In this document: positions 17,564-24,691 of the stretch, in pieces
How positions within the stretch are numbered: the stretch's first letter is position 1
How the letters are laid out: the number at the start of each line of letters is the position of its first letter
Assembly: GCA_902461565.1 (NCBI GenBank)
Contig: CABPYL010000023.1
Coordinates: 1 to 45,862, forward strand
Direction: 5' to 3'
Source: an uncultured Porphyromonadaceae bacterium
Lineage (GTDB): Bacteria; Bacteroidota; Bacteroidia; Bacteroidales; Muribaculaceae
Length of the DNA stretch: 45,862 nt
Notes under the pieces: model-generated
Database searches by the model: none
Seen by the model: the letters and a program-made list of their open reading frames with translations, nothing else
What the model was told of the DNA's origin: nothing
Position numbers and translations under genes: made by a program

Positions 17564-18589
17564 TTACAACCGGAGGACTGTCATCATATTCACATACAGG
17601 GATATTGCCTCCTTTATCTCGGAGATTTCAACAAACTCGTCGGGCCGGCGTGCACGTGCCGGATTTCCAGGGCCAATTTTTATGGACGGGAACGGCAGCA
17701 GGGTCATGGCCGACGGCGAATGCGATACAAAAGTCTGTCCTGCAAACGCTTTCACCAACGGATGCGTGGGACGTATAACAGCAGCATCCACCGACCTTCC
17801 GCACGGTTTCAACATTGTGTTACGCGATATCGCCTTGCGCAAAAGTTCGAGAACCTCGGCATTCGGGTAGGCGTCGGTGGTGCTCAGCTCAACATTCCAG
17901 CAGCACAGTTCCGGCTGTCGTCCGGCAATATCATCACTCTTTATGCCGCGGATATCAATTGCTACAGGCCCCATGAGCTGCGACACCTCGGGCAGACGGA
18001 AAGCGCGCACCACGGCGATATCGTCCATCGCACGATAGATGGCATTGGAGCCCTTCGTTTCGGCCGCAAGCAGCAATTTGCCATGCTCGGCCACTGCGCC
18101 GCGCAGCGATGTGGGAGCTCCGATAATCGCAGCGGCTGGATGTATACCCAGGCGCGACAACACTCGCAGAAAACGGTTCATTCCACCTTCGCCAGCCGTT
18201 TCACCCTCGGCCATAATTGCAAGCATCAGATTGAACGGCATATGTTTAGTTCTCAGTTCCATAAAAGCCGCGATGAGAGCTGCTACGGAGGCTCCGGCCT
18301 CAACACTGCCAAGACCATAGAGACGCCCGTCCACTATATCCGGCGAGAAAGGCGACCTACGGCAGGTTATCTGCGGTCGCGACGTATCGTGATGTGAGGT
18401 CAGCAACAGAGTGGGAAGGCTGCTGTTGAATTCTTCCGAAAGAGCATAAACATTATTGCCCACACGCGATGGGGCTGCGTCGTGCGAATCAAGGAAATCG
18501 TATATAAGCGCCGCAGTACCATCCTCCTCACCGGAGTAAGAAGGTATGGAAATCATGCTGCGCAAAAGTTCTAAATAAATATCTGTCAT
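17564..18589 (-). CDS. M20-family (ArgE-like) peptidase homologue, probably catalytically inactive
   Basis: The fold and length (341 residues) match Bacteroidetes acetyl- or succinyl-ornithine deacetylases, zinc enzymes of family M20. Only the first metal motif is intact (H66-H-D68 in SHHDT). By alignment from memory with E. coli ArgE and Bacteroides homologues, the bridging aspartate of GLGSxD is E97, the general-base glutamate of the EE pair is G129 (AEGETAG), the metal glutamate of GEPTSL is A158 (GAPTSL), and the final histidine of AHQPDEY is R314 (ARRPDEF). The lid segment that normally carries a GHAA-type histidine (after residue 178) is missing. The reading frame is open throughout, so this is not a frame-shifted pseudogene. 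The ATG at 18589 is preferred over a GTG at 18595. Deacetylase activity seems unlikely; a binding or regulatory role is inference. Confidence 0.8.
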   Translation of the reverse strand: MTDIYLELLRSMISIPSYSGEEDGTAALIYDFLDSHDAAPSRVGNNVYALSEEFNSSLPTLLLTSHHDTSRPQITCRRSPFSPDIVDGRLYGLGSVEAGASVAALIAAFMELRTKHMPFNLMLAIMAEGETAGEGGMNRFLRVLSRLGIHPAAAIIGAPTSLRGAVAEHGKLLLAAETKGSNAIYRAMDDIAVVRAFRLPEVSQLMGPVAIDIRGIKSDDIAGRQPELCCWNVELSTTDAYPNAEVLELLRKAISRNTMLKPCGRSVDAAVIRPTHPLVKAFAGQTFVSHSPSAMTLLPFPSIKIGPGNPARARRPDEFVEISEIKEAISLYVNMMTVLRL

Positions 18590-18680
18590 AGACACATAAA
18601 AAATCGGCTATCTGCCGTTGCAGCCATTCCAGGAGGAACACCGCATTAGCAATATGCATTAAAGAGTACTAACTTAATTG

Positions 18681-18715
18681 CAAATATACACATTTATCCT
18701 GAATTTAATCGCAAA
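18681..18715 (-). promoter_or_regulatory. Promoter of the M20 homologue
   Basis: On the minus strand, TATATTTG (complement of 18681-18688) is the -7 box and TTTG (complement of 18712-18715) the -33 box. The spacer is 23 bp, longer than in the other promoters here. The predicted leader is about 85-90 nt. Confidence 0.45.
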
Positions 18716-18845
18716 TCATGTGGAAAATATTACATTTTTAAGCAAACAGTATTTACAACACATAGAAAATTATCATGAGGTGGCGCAAGAAAAATCGGTC
18801 TGAAAAGCCACTCTAATCCATTGACAACACAATTAAAGCCTATAA

Positions 18846-18878
18846 TTTGGCGTTATTTGTTCAAAATAGCTAATTTTG
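18846..18878 (+). promoter_or_regulatory. Promoter of the PASTA-rluD-aroE-yeiH-comEC operon
   Basis: TTTG at 18846-18849 and TAATTTTG at 18871-18878 are 21 bp apart. The predicted leader to the ATG at 18921 is about 35-38 nt. Confidence 0.65.
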
Positions 18879-18920
18879 CATTGCGACGGATATTCCCGCC
18901 TGCAATAACATAAAACGAAC

Positions 18921-19538
18921 ATGTCAATAAAAGAATTTTACGGGCGCCATCCTGTGTTAAGCAATATCATACTGATAGGGTTGACCGGCACAATACTGAT
19001 ATGGGGCGTAATGATTTTTCTTGATTTCTGGACATTGCACGGCCACAACGCCGTTGTACCGCAGATAAAACTGAAAAGCTACTCCGAAGCTGCCTCTGTT
19101 CTGAAAGCCAACGACCTAAGCATAGAAATTTCGGATTCCATATACGATCCCGAATTGGCTCCAGGCACAGTGGTGGAATCGTGGCCAAAAGCCGGCGCCA
19201 TTGTAAAAAACGGCCGTCAGGTATTCGTTACTGTTACAGCATTCTCGCCCAAACAGGTTACCATTTCCATGCCGCTCACCGGCAATGTGTCCTCCCGGCA
19301 GGCTATATCTTACCTGCGCGGCATCGGAATCAACGATGTGCGCCTGGAGCATGTGCCGTCGGAGTTCGCCGATCTTGTGATAGGCGCCCGCTACGGCAAT
19401 ACACCGCTTAATGTAGGATCGGTGATACCGGTTACTTCCACAATTACACTTACTGTGGGAAGCGGCATTGAAGAGATGTCCGACTCTCTCTCGGTAGACT
19501 CTGTAGAAGAATTTATCAATCCCACACTCGATGAATAA
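18921..19538 (+). CDS. Membrane-anchored PASTA-domain protein
   Basis: PASTA domains bind muropeptides or beta-lactams in kinases and PBPs of Gram-positive bacteria. Here they occur without a kinase or transpeptidase. The 205-residue protein has one membrane helix (about residues 13-35, ILIGLTGTILIWGVMIFL) and two PASTA repeats outside it (about 38-107 and 108-180). The end is acidic. An envelope or cell-wall sensing role is inferred from the domains. Its stop overlaps the start of rluD by 8 bp, so the two are translationally coupled. I recall this pairing as conserved in Bacteroidetes, although the job of the protein is not established. Confidence 0.85.
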   Translation: MSIKEFYGRHPVLSNIILIGLTGTILIWGVMIFLDFWTLHGHNAVVPQIKLKSYSEAASVLKANDLSIEISDSIYDPELAPGTVVESWPKAGAIVKNGRQVFVTVTAFSPKQVTISMPLTGNVSSRQAISYLRGIGINDVRLEHVPSEFADLVIGARYGNTPLNVGSVIPVTSTITLTVGSGIEEMSDSLSVDSVEEFINPTLDE

Positions 19539-20613
19539 CGACGAGACATTCGATACCGAGGAACTCGCCGACGAAACCGCGGCCCCGTCGTTCGAGGTCG
19601 ACGGCAGGGAATACTTCGAGCATTTCCGTTTCGTGGCCGACAAGGGTCAGGAGCTGCTGCGCGTAGACAAATTCCTTGTAACGCGGCTTCAGAAATCGTC
19701 GCGCAACCGCGTTCAGCAGGCCGCCGATGCGGGGTGCATCTGGGTGAACGGGAAAGCGGTTAAAAGTCACTACCGTGTCAAGCCCAATGATGTCGTGCAA
19801 GTGGTTATGGACCGTCCGCGCTACGAATTCGAGATTGTCGCTCAGGATATTCCTCTCGATATCGTCTACGAAGACCGTTATGTCTTAGTGGTGAACAAAC
19901 CCGCCGGCATGGTGGTACATCCGGGCCACGGCAACTATGACGGCACCCTTGTGAACGCCCTCGCATGGCATTTCCGCGATACTCCAGACTACGACGTTAA
20001 CGATCCGCGTCTCGGACTGGTACACCGCATCGACAAAGATACTTCCGGTTTGCTCGTTGTAGCGAAAACTCCCGATGCGAAAACCGACCTCGGACGGCAA
20101 TTCTTCAACAAGACCACCCGCCGCGAATATGTGGCGGTGGTATGGGGACATCCGGACCCCTCCGAAGGCACTGTAGCAACCAACATAGGCCGCAACCCCA
20201 AAGACCGCCTGCAGATGACGACTTTCCCGCTCGACGGACCAGAAGGGAAACGCGCCGTTACGCACTACACCGTTTCCGAACCACTGGCCTATGTTTCGGT
20301 TGTGAAATGCGTGCTTGAAACAGGACGTACTCACCAGATACGCGTGCATATGCGTTCCATCGGCCACCCTCTGTTCAACGATGCCCGCTACGGCGGCGAC
20401 AAGGTTCTGCGCGGAGTGCAGTCGTCCACATACCAGGCATTTATAAAAAATTGTTTCGACGAGTGCCCGCGTCAAGCACTCCACGCCCGCACTCTTGGAT
20501 TCCGACACCCCGAAACGGGCGAAGAAATGTTCTTCACCGCCGACCTGCCCTCCGACATGGCCGCCCTGATTGAACGGTGGCGCACTTATTCCAACGGCAA
20601 CTTAAGCAAATGA
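19531..20613 (+). CDS. rluD: Ribosomal large-subunit pseudouridine synthase, RluD type
   Basis: The enzyme converts specific uridines of 23S rRNA (helix 69 in E. coli) to pseudouridine. The 360-residue product has an N-terminal S4 RNA-binding domain (about residues 45-105, LRVDKFLVTRLQKSSRNRVQ) and the RluA-type catalytic domain with the signature HRIDKDTSGLLVVAKT, whose aspartate is the nucleophile. VNKPAGMVVHPGHGNYDGTL and TGRTHQIRVHMRSIGHPLFND are further family landmarks. It starts within the PASTA gene (8-bp overlap) and overlaps aroE by ATGA. Confidence 0.95.
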   Translation: MNNDETFDTEELADETAAPSFEVDGREYFEHFRFVADKGQELLRVDKFLVTRLQKSSRNRVQQAADAGCIWVNGKAVKSHYRVKPNDVVQVVMDRPRYEFEIVAQDIPLDIVYEDRYVLVVNKPAGMVVHPGHGNYDGTLVNALAWHFRDTPDYDVNDPRLGLVHRIDKDTSGLLVVAKTPDAKTDLGRQFFNKTTRREYVAVVWGHPDPSEGTVATNIGRNPKDRLQMTTFPLDGPEGKRAVTHYTVSEPLAYVSVVKCVLETGRTHQIRVHMRSIGHPLFNDARYGGDKVLRGVQSSTYQAFIKNCFDECPRQALHARTLGFRHPETGEEMFFTADLPSDMAALIERWRTYSNGNLSK

Positions 20614-21398
20614 AAAATCCAACACTCTCCAACGCCGATTTCGGCCTCATAGGGTATCCCTTAGGACATTCGTTCTCCAAAATGTTCTTCACCAAGCTGT
20701 TCAGCGAGGACGGCAGCGGACGTTCCTACGAGAACTTCGAACTGCCCGAACTGACGGCGGAAGCCCTCTATTCCTTAGTGCTGATGAATCCGGAACTCAA
20801 GGGATTCAATGTAACGGCACCGTATAAGGAAGCCATTCTTCCGTTCCTCGACAACACCGACGAACTCGCCCGCGAGGTAGGCGCAGTCAACACCGTGAAG
20901 ATACGTCGCGCCCCTGACGGCCGCGTGGTTGGTCTCGACGGCTACAACACCGATGTGCGCGGCTTCCTGCAAAGCATCCTCGGGATGTTGGGCGGAGACC
21001 GACCCTCCGGCGCCCTGATTCTCGGCACCGGCGGCGCATCCAAGGCTGTAGCCGTGGCATTGCACAGACTTGCAATTCCCACACGGTTTGTCTCGCGTTC
21101 CAAAAGCGACGCATCCACAATAACATATTCTCAAATAGACGCAGACATTCTCCGGAACTTCCCGCTGATTGTCAACACAACGCCCCTTGGCACTTATCCC
21201 AATACCGACGCTTGCCCGCCTATCCCCTACGACCTGCTGACAGCCGACAACCTGTGTTTCGACCTTGTATATAACCCCGAAACAACCAAGTTCATGGCAC
21301 TGGCGGCCGAAAAAGGCGCGAAAGTGAAAAACGGCCTTGAGATGCTTTTCGGCCAGGCCATAGAAGCACTGGACATCTGGACTTCCGAACAACAATAA
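20610..21398 (+). CDS. aroE: Shikimate dehydrogenase
   Basis: AroE reduces 3-dehydroshikimate to shikimate with NADPH in aromatic amino-acid synthesis. The 262-residue product shows GYPLGHSFSKMFF (shikimate binding), NVTAPYKEAILPFLD (catalytic lysine), LILGTGGASKAVAVAL (nucleotide-binding loop), VNTTPLGTYPN and KVKNGLEMLFGQAIEALDIW near the C-terminus. I place the start at 20610, where ATG overlaps the rluD stop as ATGA, rather than 11 codons earlier inside rluD, because homologues begin a few residues before the YPLGHS motif. yeiH follows after 14 bp. Confidence 0.94.
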   Translation: MKNPTLSNADFGLIGYPLGHSFSKMFFTKLFSEDGSGRSYENFELPELTAEALYSLVLMNPELKGFNVTAPYKEAILPFLDNTDELAREVGAVNTVKIRRAPDGRVVGLDGYNTDVRGFLQSILGMLGGDRPSGALILGTGGASKAVAVALHRLAIPTRFVSRSKSDASTITYSQIDADILRNFPLIVNTTPLGTYPNTDACPPIPYDLLTADNLCFDLVYNPETTKFMALAAEKGAKVKNGLEMLFGQAIEALDIWTSEQQ

Positions 21399-21412
21399 AC
21401 CAATTATTTAAT

Positions 21413-22357
21413 ATGAAAAAAGCAGCACCAATAGTTTATATCTTACTTATCGCCGCAATCATTTTCCCGTTCGCCGAACTGGGTCTCCCCCAGATTTCGG
21501 CACCCATAGCACTCCTGTTAGGTTTAATTTTCGCTTTCATTTTCCCCAACCCATACCCTAAATTCAACAAAAAGACGTCCAAGTATCTGCTGCAGGTAGC
21601 TGTTGTGTGCCTCGGCTTCAACATGAACCTTCAGGAATCACTGAAATCGGGCAGCGAAGGCATGCTCTTCACCGTGGTATCTGTTATCGGTGTAATGTTC
21701 CTTGGAGTACTGTTGGGTTACTGGATGCACATAAACCGCAAGACAGCCTATCTTATTTCATCCGGCACAGCCATATGCGGCGGCAGCGCCATTGCAGCCG
21801 TAGGCCCGGTTCTGAAAGCAAACGAAAACGAGATGGCGGTATCGCTTGGCGTAATCTTCATCCTCAACTCCATAGCACTTTTTATCTTCCCACCGCTCGG
21901 GCATCTCTTTGACATGACCCAGCAGCAATTCGGCACATGGGCCGCCATTGCCATCCACGACACATCCTCGGTAGTAGGCGCCGGCGAAATTTACGGTACG
22001 GAAGCTATGAAAATCGCCACGCTTATCAAACTTACCCGCGCGCTATGGATTATTCCCCTGGCCATAGCCACAATGTTCATTTTCCGCGACAAATCTTCCA
22101 AAATCACCATACCCTGGTTCATCTTCCTGTTCGTACTTGCAATGGTTATCAATACCTACGTAGCTCTTCCTGCCGTATTTGTCGACATCATGGTATGGAT
22201 CGCACGCCGCGGTATGGTGCTGACACTCTTCCTTATCGGTGCTTCCCTGTCCCTCAAATCTATAAAAGCGGTGGGTGTGAAACCGCTCCTGCAGGCTGTA
22301 ATACTCTGGATTGTTATCAGCATAAGCTCTCTCACGGTAGTGCTGAACACAATATAA
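21413..22357 (+). CDS. YeiH/UPF0324-family putative anion (sulfate) exporter
   Basis: This polytopic inner-membrane protein is related to E. coli YeiH and the PSE family, for which sulfate export is annotated but little tested. The 314 residues contain about ten membrane segments. Characteristic stretches are VCLGFNMNLQESLKSG, SSGTAICGGSAIAAVGPVLKA, WAAIAIHDTSSVVGAG and LIKLTRALWIIPLAI. It lies 14 bp after aroE and 6 bp before comEC, so it shares their transcript without an obvious functional link. Confidence 0.88.
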   Translation: MKKAAPIVYILLIAAIIFPFAELGLPQISAPIALLLGLIFAFIFPNPYPKFNKKTSKYLLQVAVVCLGFNMNLQESLKSGSEGMLFTVVSVIGVMFLGVLLGYWMHINRKTAYLISSGTAICGGSAIAAVGPVLKANENEMAVSLGVIFILNSIALFIFPPLGHLFDMTQQQFGTWAAIAIHDTSSVVGAGEIYGTEAMKIATLIKLTRALWIIPLAIATMFIFRDKSSKITIPWFIFLFVLAMVINTYVALPAVFVDIMVWIARRGMVLTLFLIGASLSLKSIKAVGVKPLLQAVILWIVISISSLTVVLNTI

Positions 22358-22363
22358 TAAAAT

Positions 22364-24325
22364 ATGCGTGCGGCGTCCGACAATATGCCCGCATTGCCGT
22401 TGGCGGCAGGTTCGTTGGCGGCAGCTATGGCACCGGGCGCCAGATCGGCTTTCGAATATATCATGCTGGCTGCCGTCGCGGTAGCCGGCATGTTTTTTGT
22501 GCTCCACCGGCCACGGGCCTTTCTTCCCTTTTTCTTTGGTTTCGCCGTTACGCTATTTTCATATTTTCTTACCAATCCACGGCATATACCTGGCGGGCAT
22601 CTTTTCGAGGAGGCCGACTATGTGTTCTATATCGACAACGTTCGCGACTCCGGCGACACACAGCTGTGCAACGCCACGGCCCGATACCGCAACGGAAGCG
22701 AATGCGAAAACTATCGTTGCCGCCTGCTTGTGATCGATATGCCCTCTTATCTCCGGCAGGGCGATATCGTGCGCGTGAAAGCAGAACCCGCTCCTGCTGA
22801 CCAGTTCAGCGGTATACCGTATATGGAGATGTCATCCATGCAGATGCGTGCCGACGGTATAACAGCTTTCGCGGCAGTCGGTTCCGAAGAAATATCGGTA
22901 TTAGGACATTATGATAATCTGTACAACCGCATGACGGACGTCCGCGAAAACATTGCCTACAGTCTGCTGGAAACGCAACTGCCGTCCGAAGTTACGGAAA
23001 CTCTTGCAACTGCCACTCTGGGAACACGCTGGGTTCCCGACAGCATAAAAGAAAGTTTCCGCGCCACCGGCCTGTCGCATCTGTTGTGCATCAGCGGTTT
23101 CCATGTAGCCATAATTGCGTGGGTGATAGGCTTTATCCTTTTTCCCATGCGAATATGGAGCCATGCAGGCCGCACGCGATATCCACTTACAATACTGTTT
23201 CTGTGGGTATACGCCGCCATCGTAGGATTCACGCCATCGGTTACCCGCGCGACAATCATGATAACCGTTTTTCTGTTTGCCCGCTGGCTCGAACGCGACT
23301 GTTCACCGTTCAATTCCCTTGCCGTAGCAGTGGCTCTTATGCTGTTTATCCAGCCTCGATGGATATATGCCGCCGGGTTTCAGCTATCGGTATGTGCGGT
23401 GGGCGCGTTACTCCTGTTCGAAAACCGCATCAACAGAATACAGTTCAAAAATCGGAAACTATACTTTCTTGTAAACCTATTCGCCGTACCCGTGGCCGCC
23501 ATGCTCGGCACCGCACCGGTGCTTCTGGCATGGTTTCACCGGCTTCCGCTCGCGGCAATTCCGCTCAATGCAATAGCCACACTGCTTTTTCCCCTGTTTC
23601 TCATAACTGGTATAGCGGCATATTTCCTGAGCATAATCGGCTTATGCCCCGAATGGATGGGTAAAATTCTCCAAGGCATACTGGACATCATCAAAAAACT
23701 ATGCGACCTGGCCGCAGACTCGCAATTCGGTACTATTTCGCAAATATACCTTACCGATACTTCACTTGTGGCGCTGATTCTCGGCATAATAGCCCTGGCA
23801 GTTCTTCTGAATAACAGCCGCAGACGCATACAATGGTGCAGTGCCGCCAGCACGGCAGCCATGCTTGCGATTGCGGTATGCACCGGCCAGAAGGCCAGCG
23901 GCAACAGTCTGCTTGTATGCGGCAACAACAGGCACACGCAGGTATGCGTGGTGCGCGACGGCAAAGGGTATGTGGAAACTACCGCCCATAAGCCGCGCCC
24001 TGTCATACGAGCCGACAACTACTTCAACGGTCATGGAGTAAACCCGGACAGCGTATCGGTGAATGGAGCCTGCACACCCGGCAACAGCTACGTTTTGGCC
24101 CGGCGAGATACCGACCCATCGTGTCTGCCGCAAGCGCCATATCTGATAGTAGACAATCGATACAAGGGCGATATTCAGGCAATCATCGATGCCGTCAGGC
24201 CTGCGTCGATAGTTCTTGGCGCAAATATATCACCCAAACGTGCATTGGAAATTAAACGTGCCGCGGCGGCAAATGGAATTGCCATACACTCCACGAAACA
24301 TCGCGCCTTCCACGCCGTACTGTAA
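22364..24325 (+). CDS. comEC: ComEC/Rec2-family DNA-uptake channel protein
   Basis: ComEC forms the inner-membrane channel for single-stranded DNA in natural transformation. The 653-residue product has N-terminal membrane segments, a DUF4131-like soluble domain (about 90-200), and the competence domain with FRATGLSHLLCISGFHVAIIA, VGFTPSVTRATIMITVFL and LFIQPRWIYAAGFQLSVCAVGALLL. The C-terminal 130 residues sit where other ComEC proteins have a metallo-beta-lactamase domain. The end (VRPASIVLGANIS, IAIHSTKHRAFHAVL) still resembles that domain, but no HxHxDH metal motif is visible, so nuclease activity is doubtful. No other competence gene is in view. It converges on folK with 3 bp between stops. 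Confidence 0.88.
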   Translation: MRAASDNMPALPLAAGSLAAAMAPGARSAFEYIMLAAVAVAGMFFVLHRPRAFLPFFFGFAVTLFSYFLTNPRHIPGGHLFEEADYVFYIDNVRDSGDTQLCNATARYRNGSECENYRCRLLVIDMPSYLRQGDIVRVKAEPAPADQFSGIPYMEMSSMQMRADGITAFAAVGSEEISVLGHYDNLYNRMTDVRENIAYSLLETQLPSEVTETLATATLGTRWVPDSIKESFRATGLSHLLCISGFHVAIIAWVIGFILFPMRIWSHAGRTRYPLTILFLWVYAAIVGFTPSVTRATIMITVFLFARWLERDCSPFNSLAVAVALMLFIQPRWIYAAGFQLSVCAVGALLLFENRINRIQFKNRKLYFLVNLFAVPVAAMLGTAPVLLAWFHRLPLAAIPLNAIATLLFPLFLITGIAAYFLSIIGLCPEWMGKILQGILDIIKKLCDLAADSQFGTISQIYLTDTSLVALILGIIALAVLLNNSRRRIQWCSAASTAAMLAIAVCTGQKASGNSLLVCGNNRHTQVCVVRDGKGYVETTAHKPRPVIRADNYFNGHGVNPDSVSVNGACTPGNSYVLARRDTDPSCLPQAPYLIVDNRYKGDIQAIIDAVRPASIVLGANISPKRALEIKRAAAANGIAIHSTKHRAFHAVL

Positions 24326-24328
24326 ACG

Positions 24329-24691
24329 CTACAATTTCTTCAGACCTGCGAGAAAATAGGCGGAAGCGGCGTCGCGCGGCCTCATTATCTCGCCATTCCA
24401 CAGCACAATATCAATGTCTATGCTCACCAGCGGCGCATGTGCATGCACAGCGCGCAGGTCTGTCTCGAATGCCTTTGTGCTTTTGTGCAGCCCGGAATAA
24501 TCAAGAGCGGTGCGTAGAACAAGAACCTCGTTCAGGTAATTGCTTTCAGAAGCGACAAACTCGGCCGCAGAACTGTATACGCCACTCTTTGCCACTACAG
24601 TTCCTACCGCAGAAAGAAACGTCTCCGCCGCCTCTATCAGCGACGAAGAACACGCGGCATTGCCTCCAAGACATATCACAGCATCATTCAT
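24329..24691 (-). CDS. folK: Short HPPK-like protein (folate pathway pyrophosphokinase homologue)
   Basis: HPPK transfers pyrophosphate from ATP to 6-hydroxymethyl-dihydropterin. This 120-residue version is shorter than the roughly 160 residues of E. coli FolK. CLGGN matches the IGSN start motif, NYLNEVLVLRT matches the YLNAAVALET segment, and SIDIDIVLWNG matches TLDLDIMLFG with both magnesium aspartates kept. The arginine-rich catalytic loop before it (GRVRKAERWGPR in E. coli) is not conserved, and the C-terminus stops early. Short variants of this type occur in Bacteroidetes as far as I recall, and their activity is uncertain. The ATG at 24691 overlaps the tex stop by 8 bp, which fixes the start and indicates coupling. 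Confidence 0.65.
   Translation of the reverse strand: MNDAVICLGGNAACSSSLIEAAETFLSAVGTVVAKSGVYSSAAEFVASESNYLNEVLVLRTALDYSGLHKSTKAFETDLRAVHAHAPLVSIDIDIVLWNGEIMRPRDAASAYFLAGLKKL

Larger units (their letters stand above)
18590..18920. other. Divergent promoter region
   Basis: This AT-rich stretch carries a minus-strand promoter for the M20 gene and a plus-strand promoter for the PASTA-rluD operon. An imperfect inverted repeat (GAGGTGGC near 18777, GCCACTC near 18810) lies between them. No gene is visible. Confidence 0.5.

Noticed and set aside
18777..18816. GAGGTGGC/GCCACTC inverted repeat as a terminator
   Set aside because: The stem is bulged, short and has no T run; it is mentioned only as part of the divergent promoter region.
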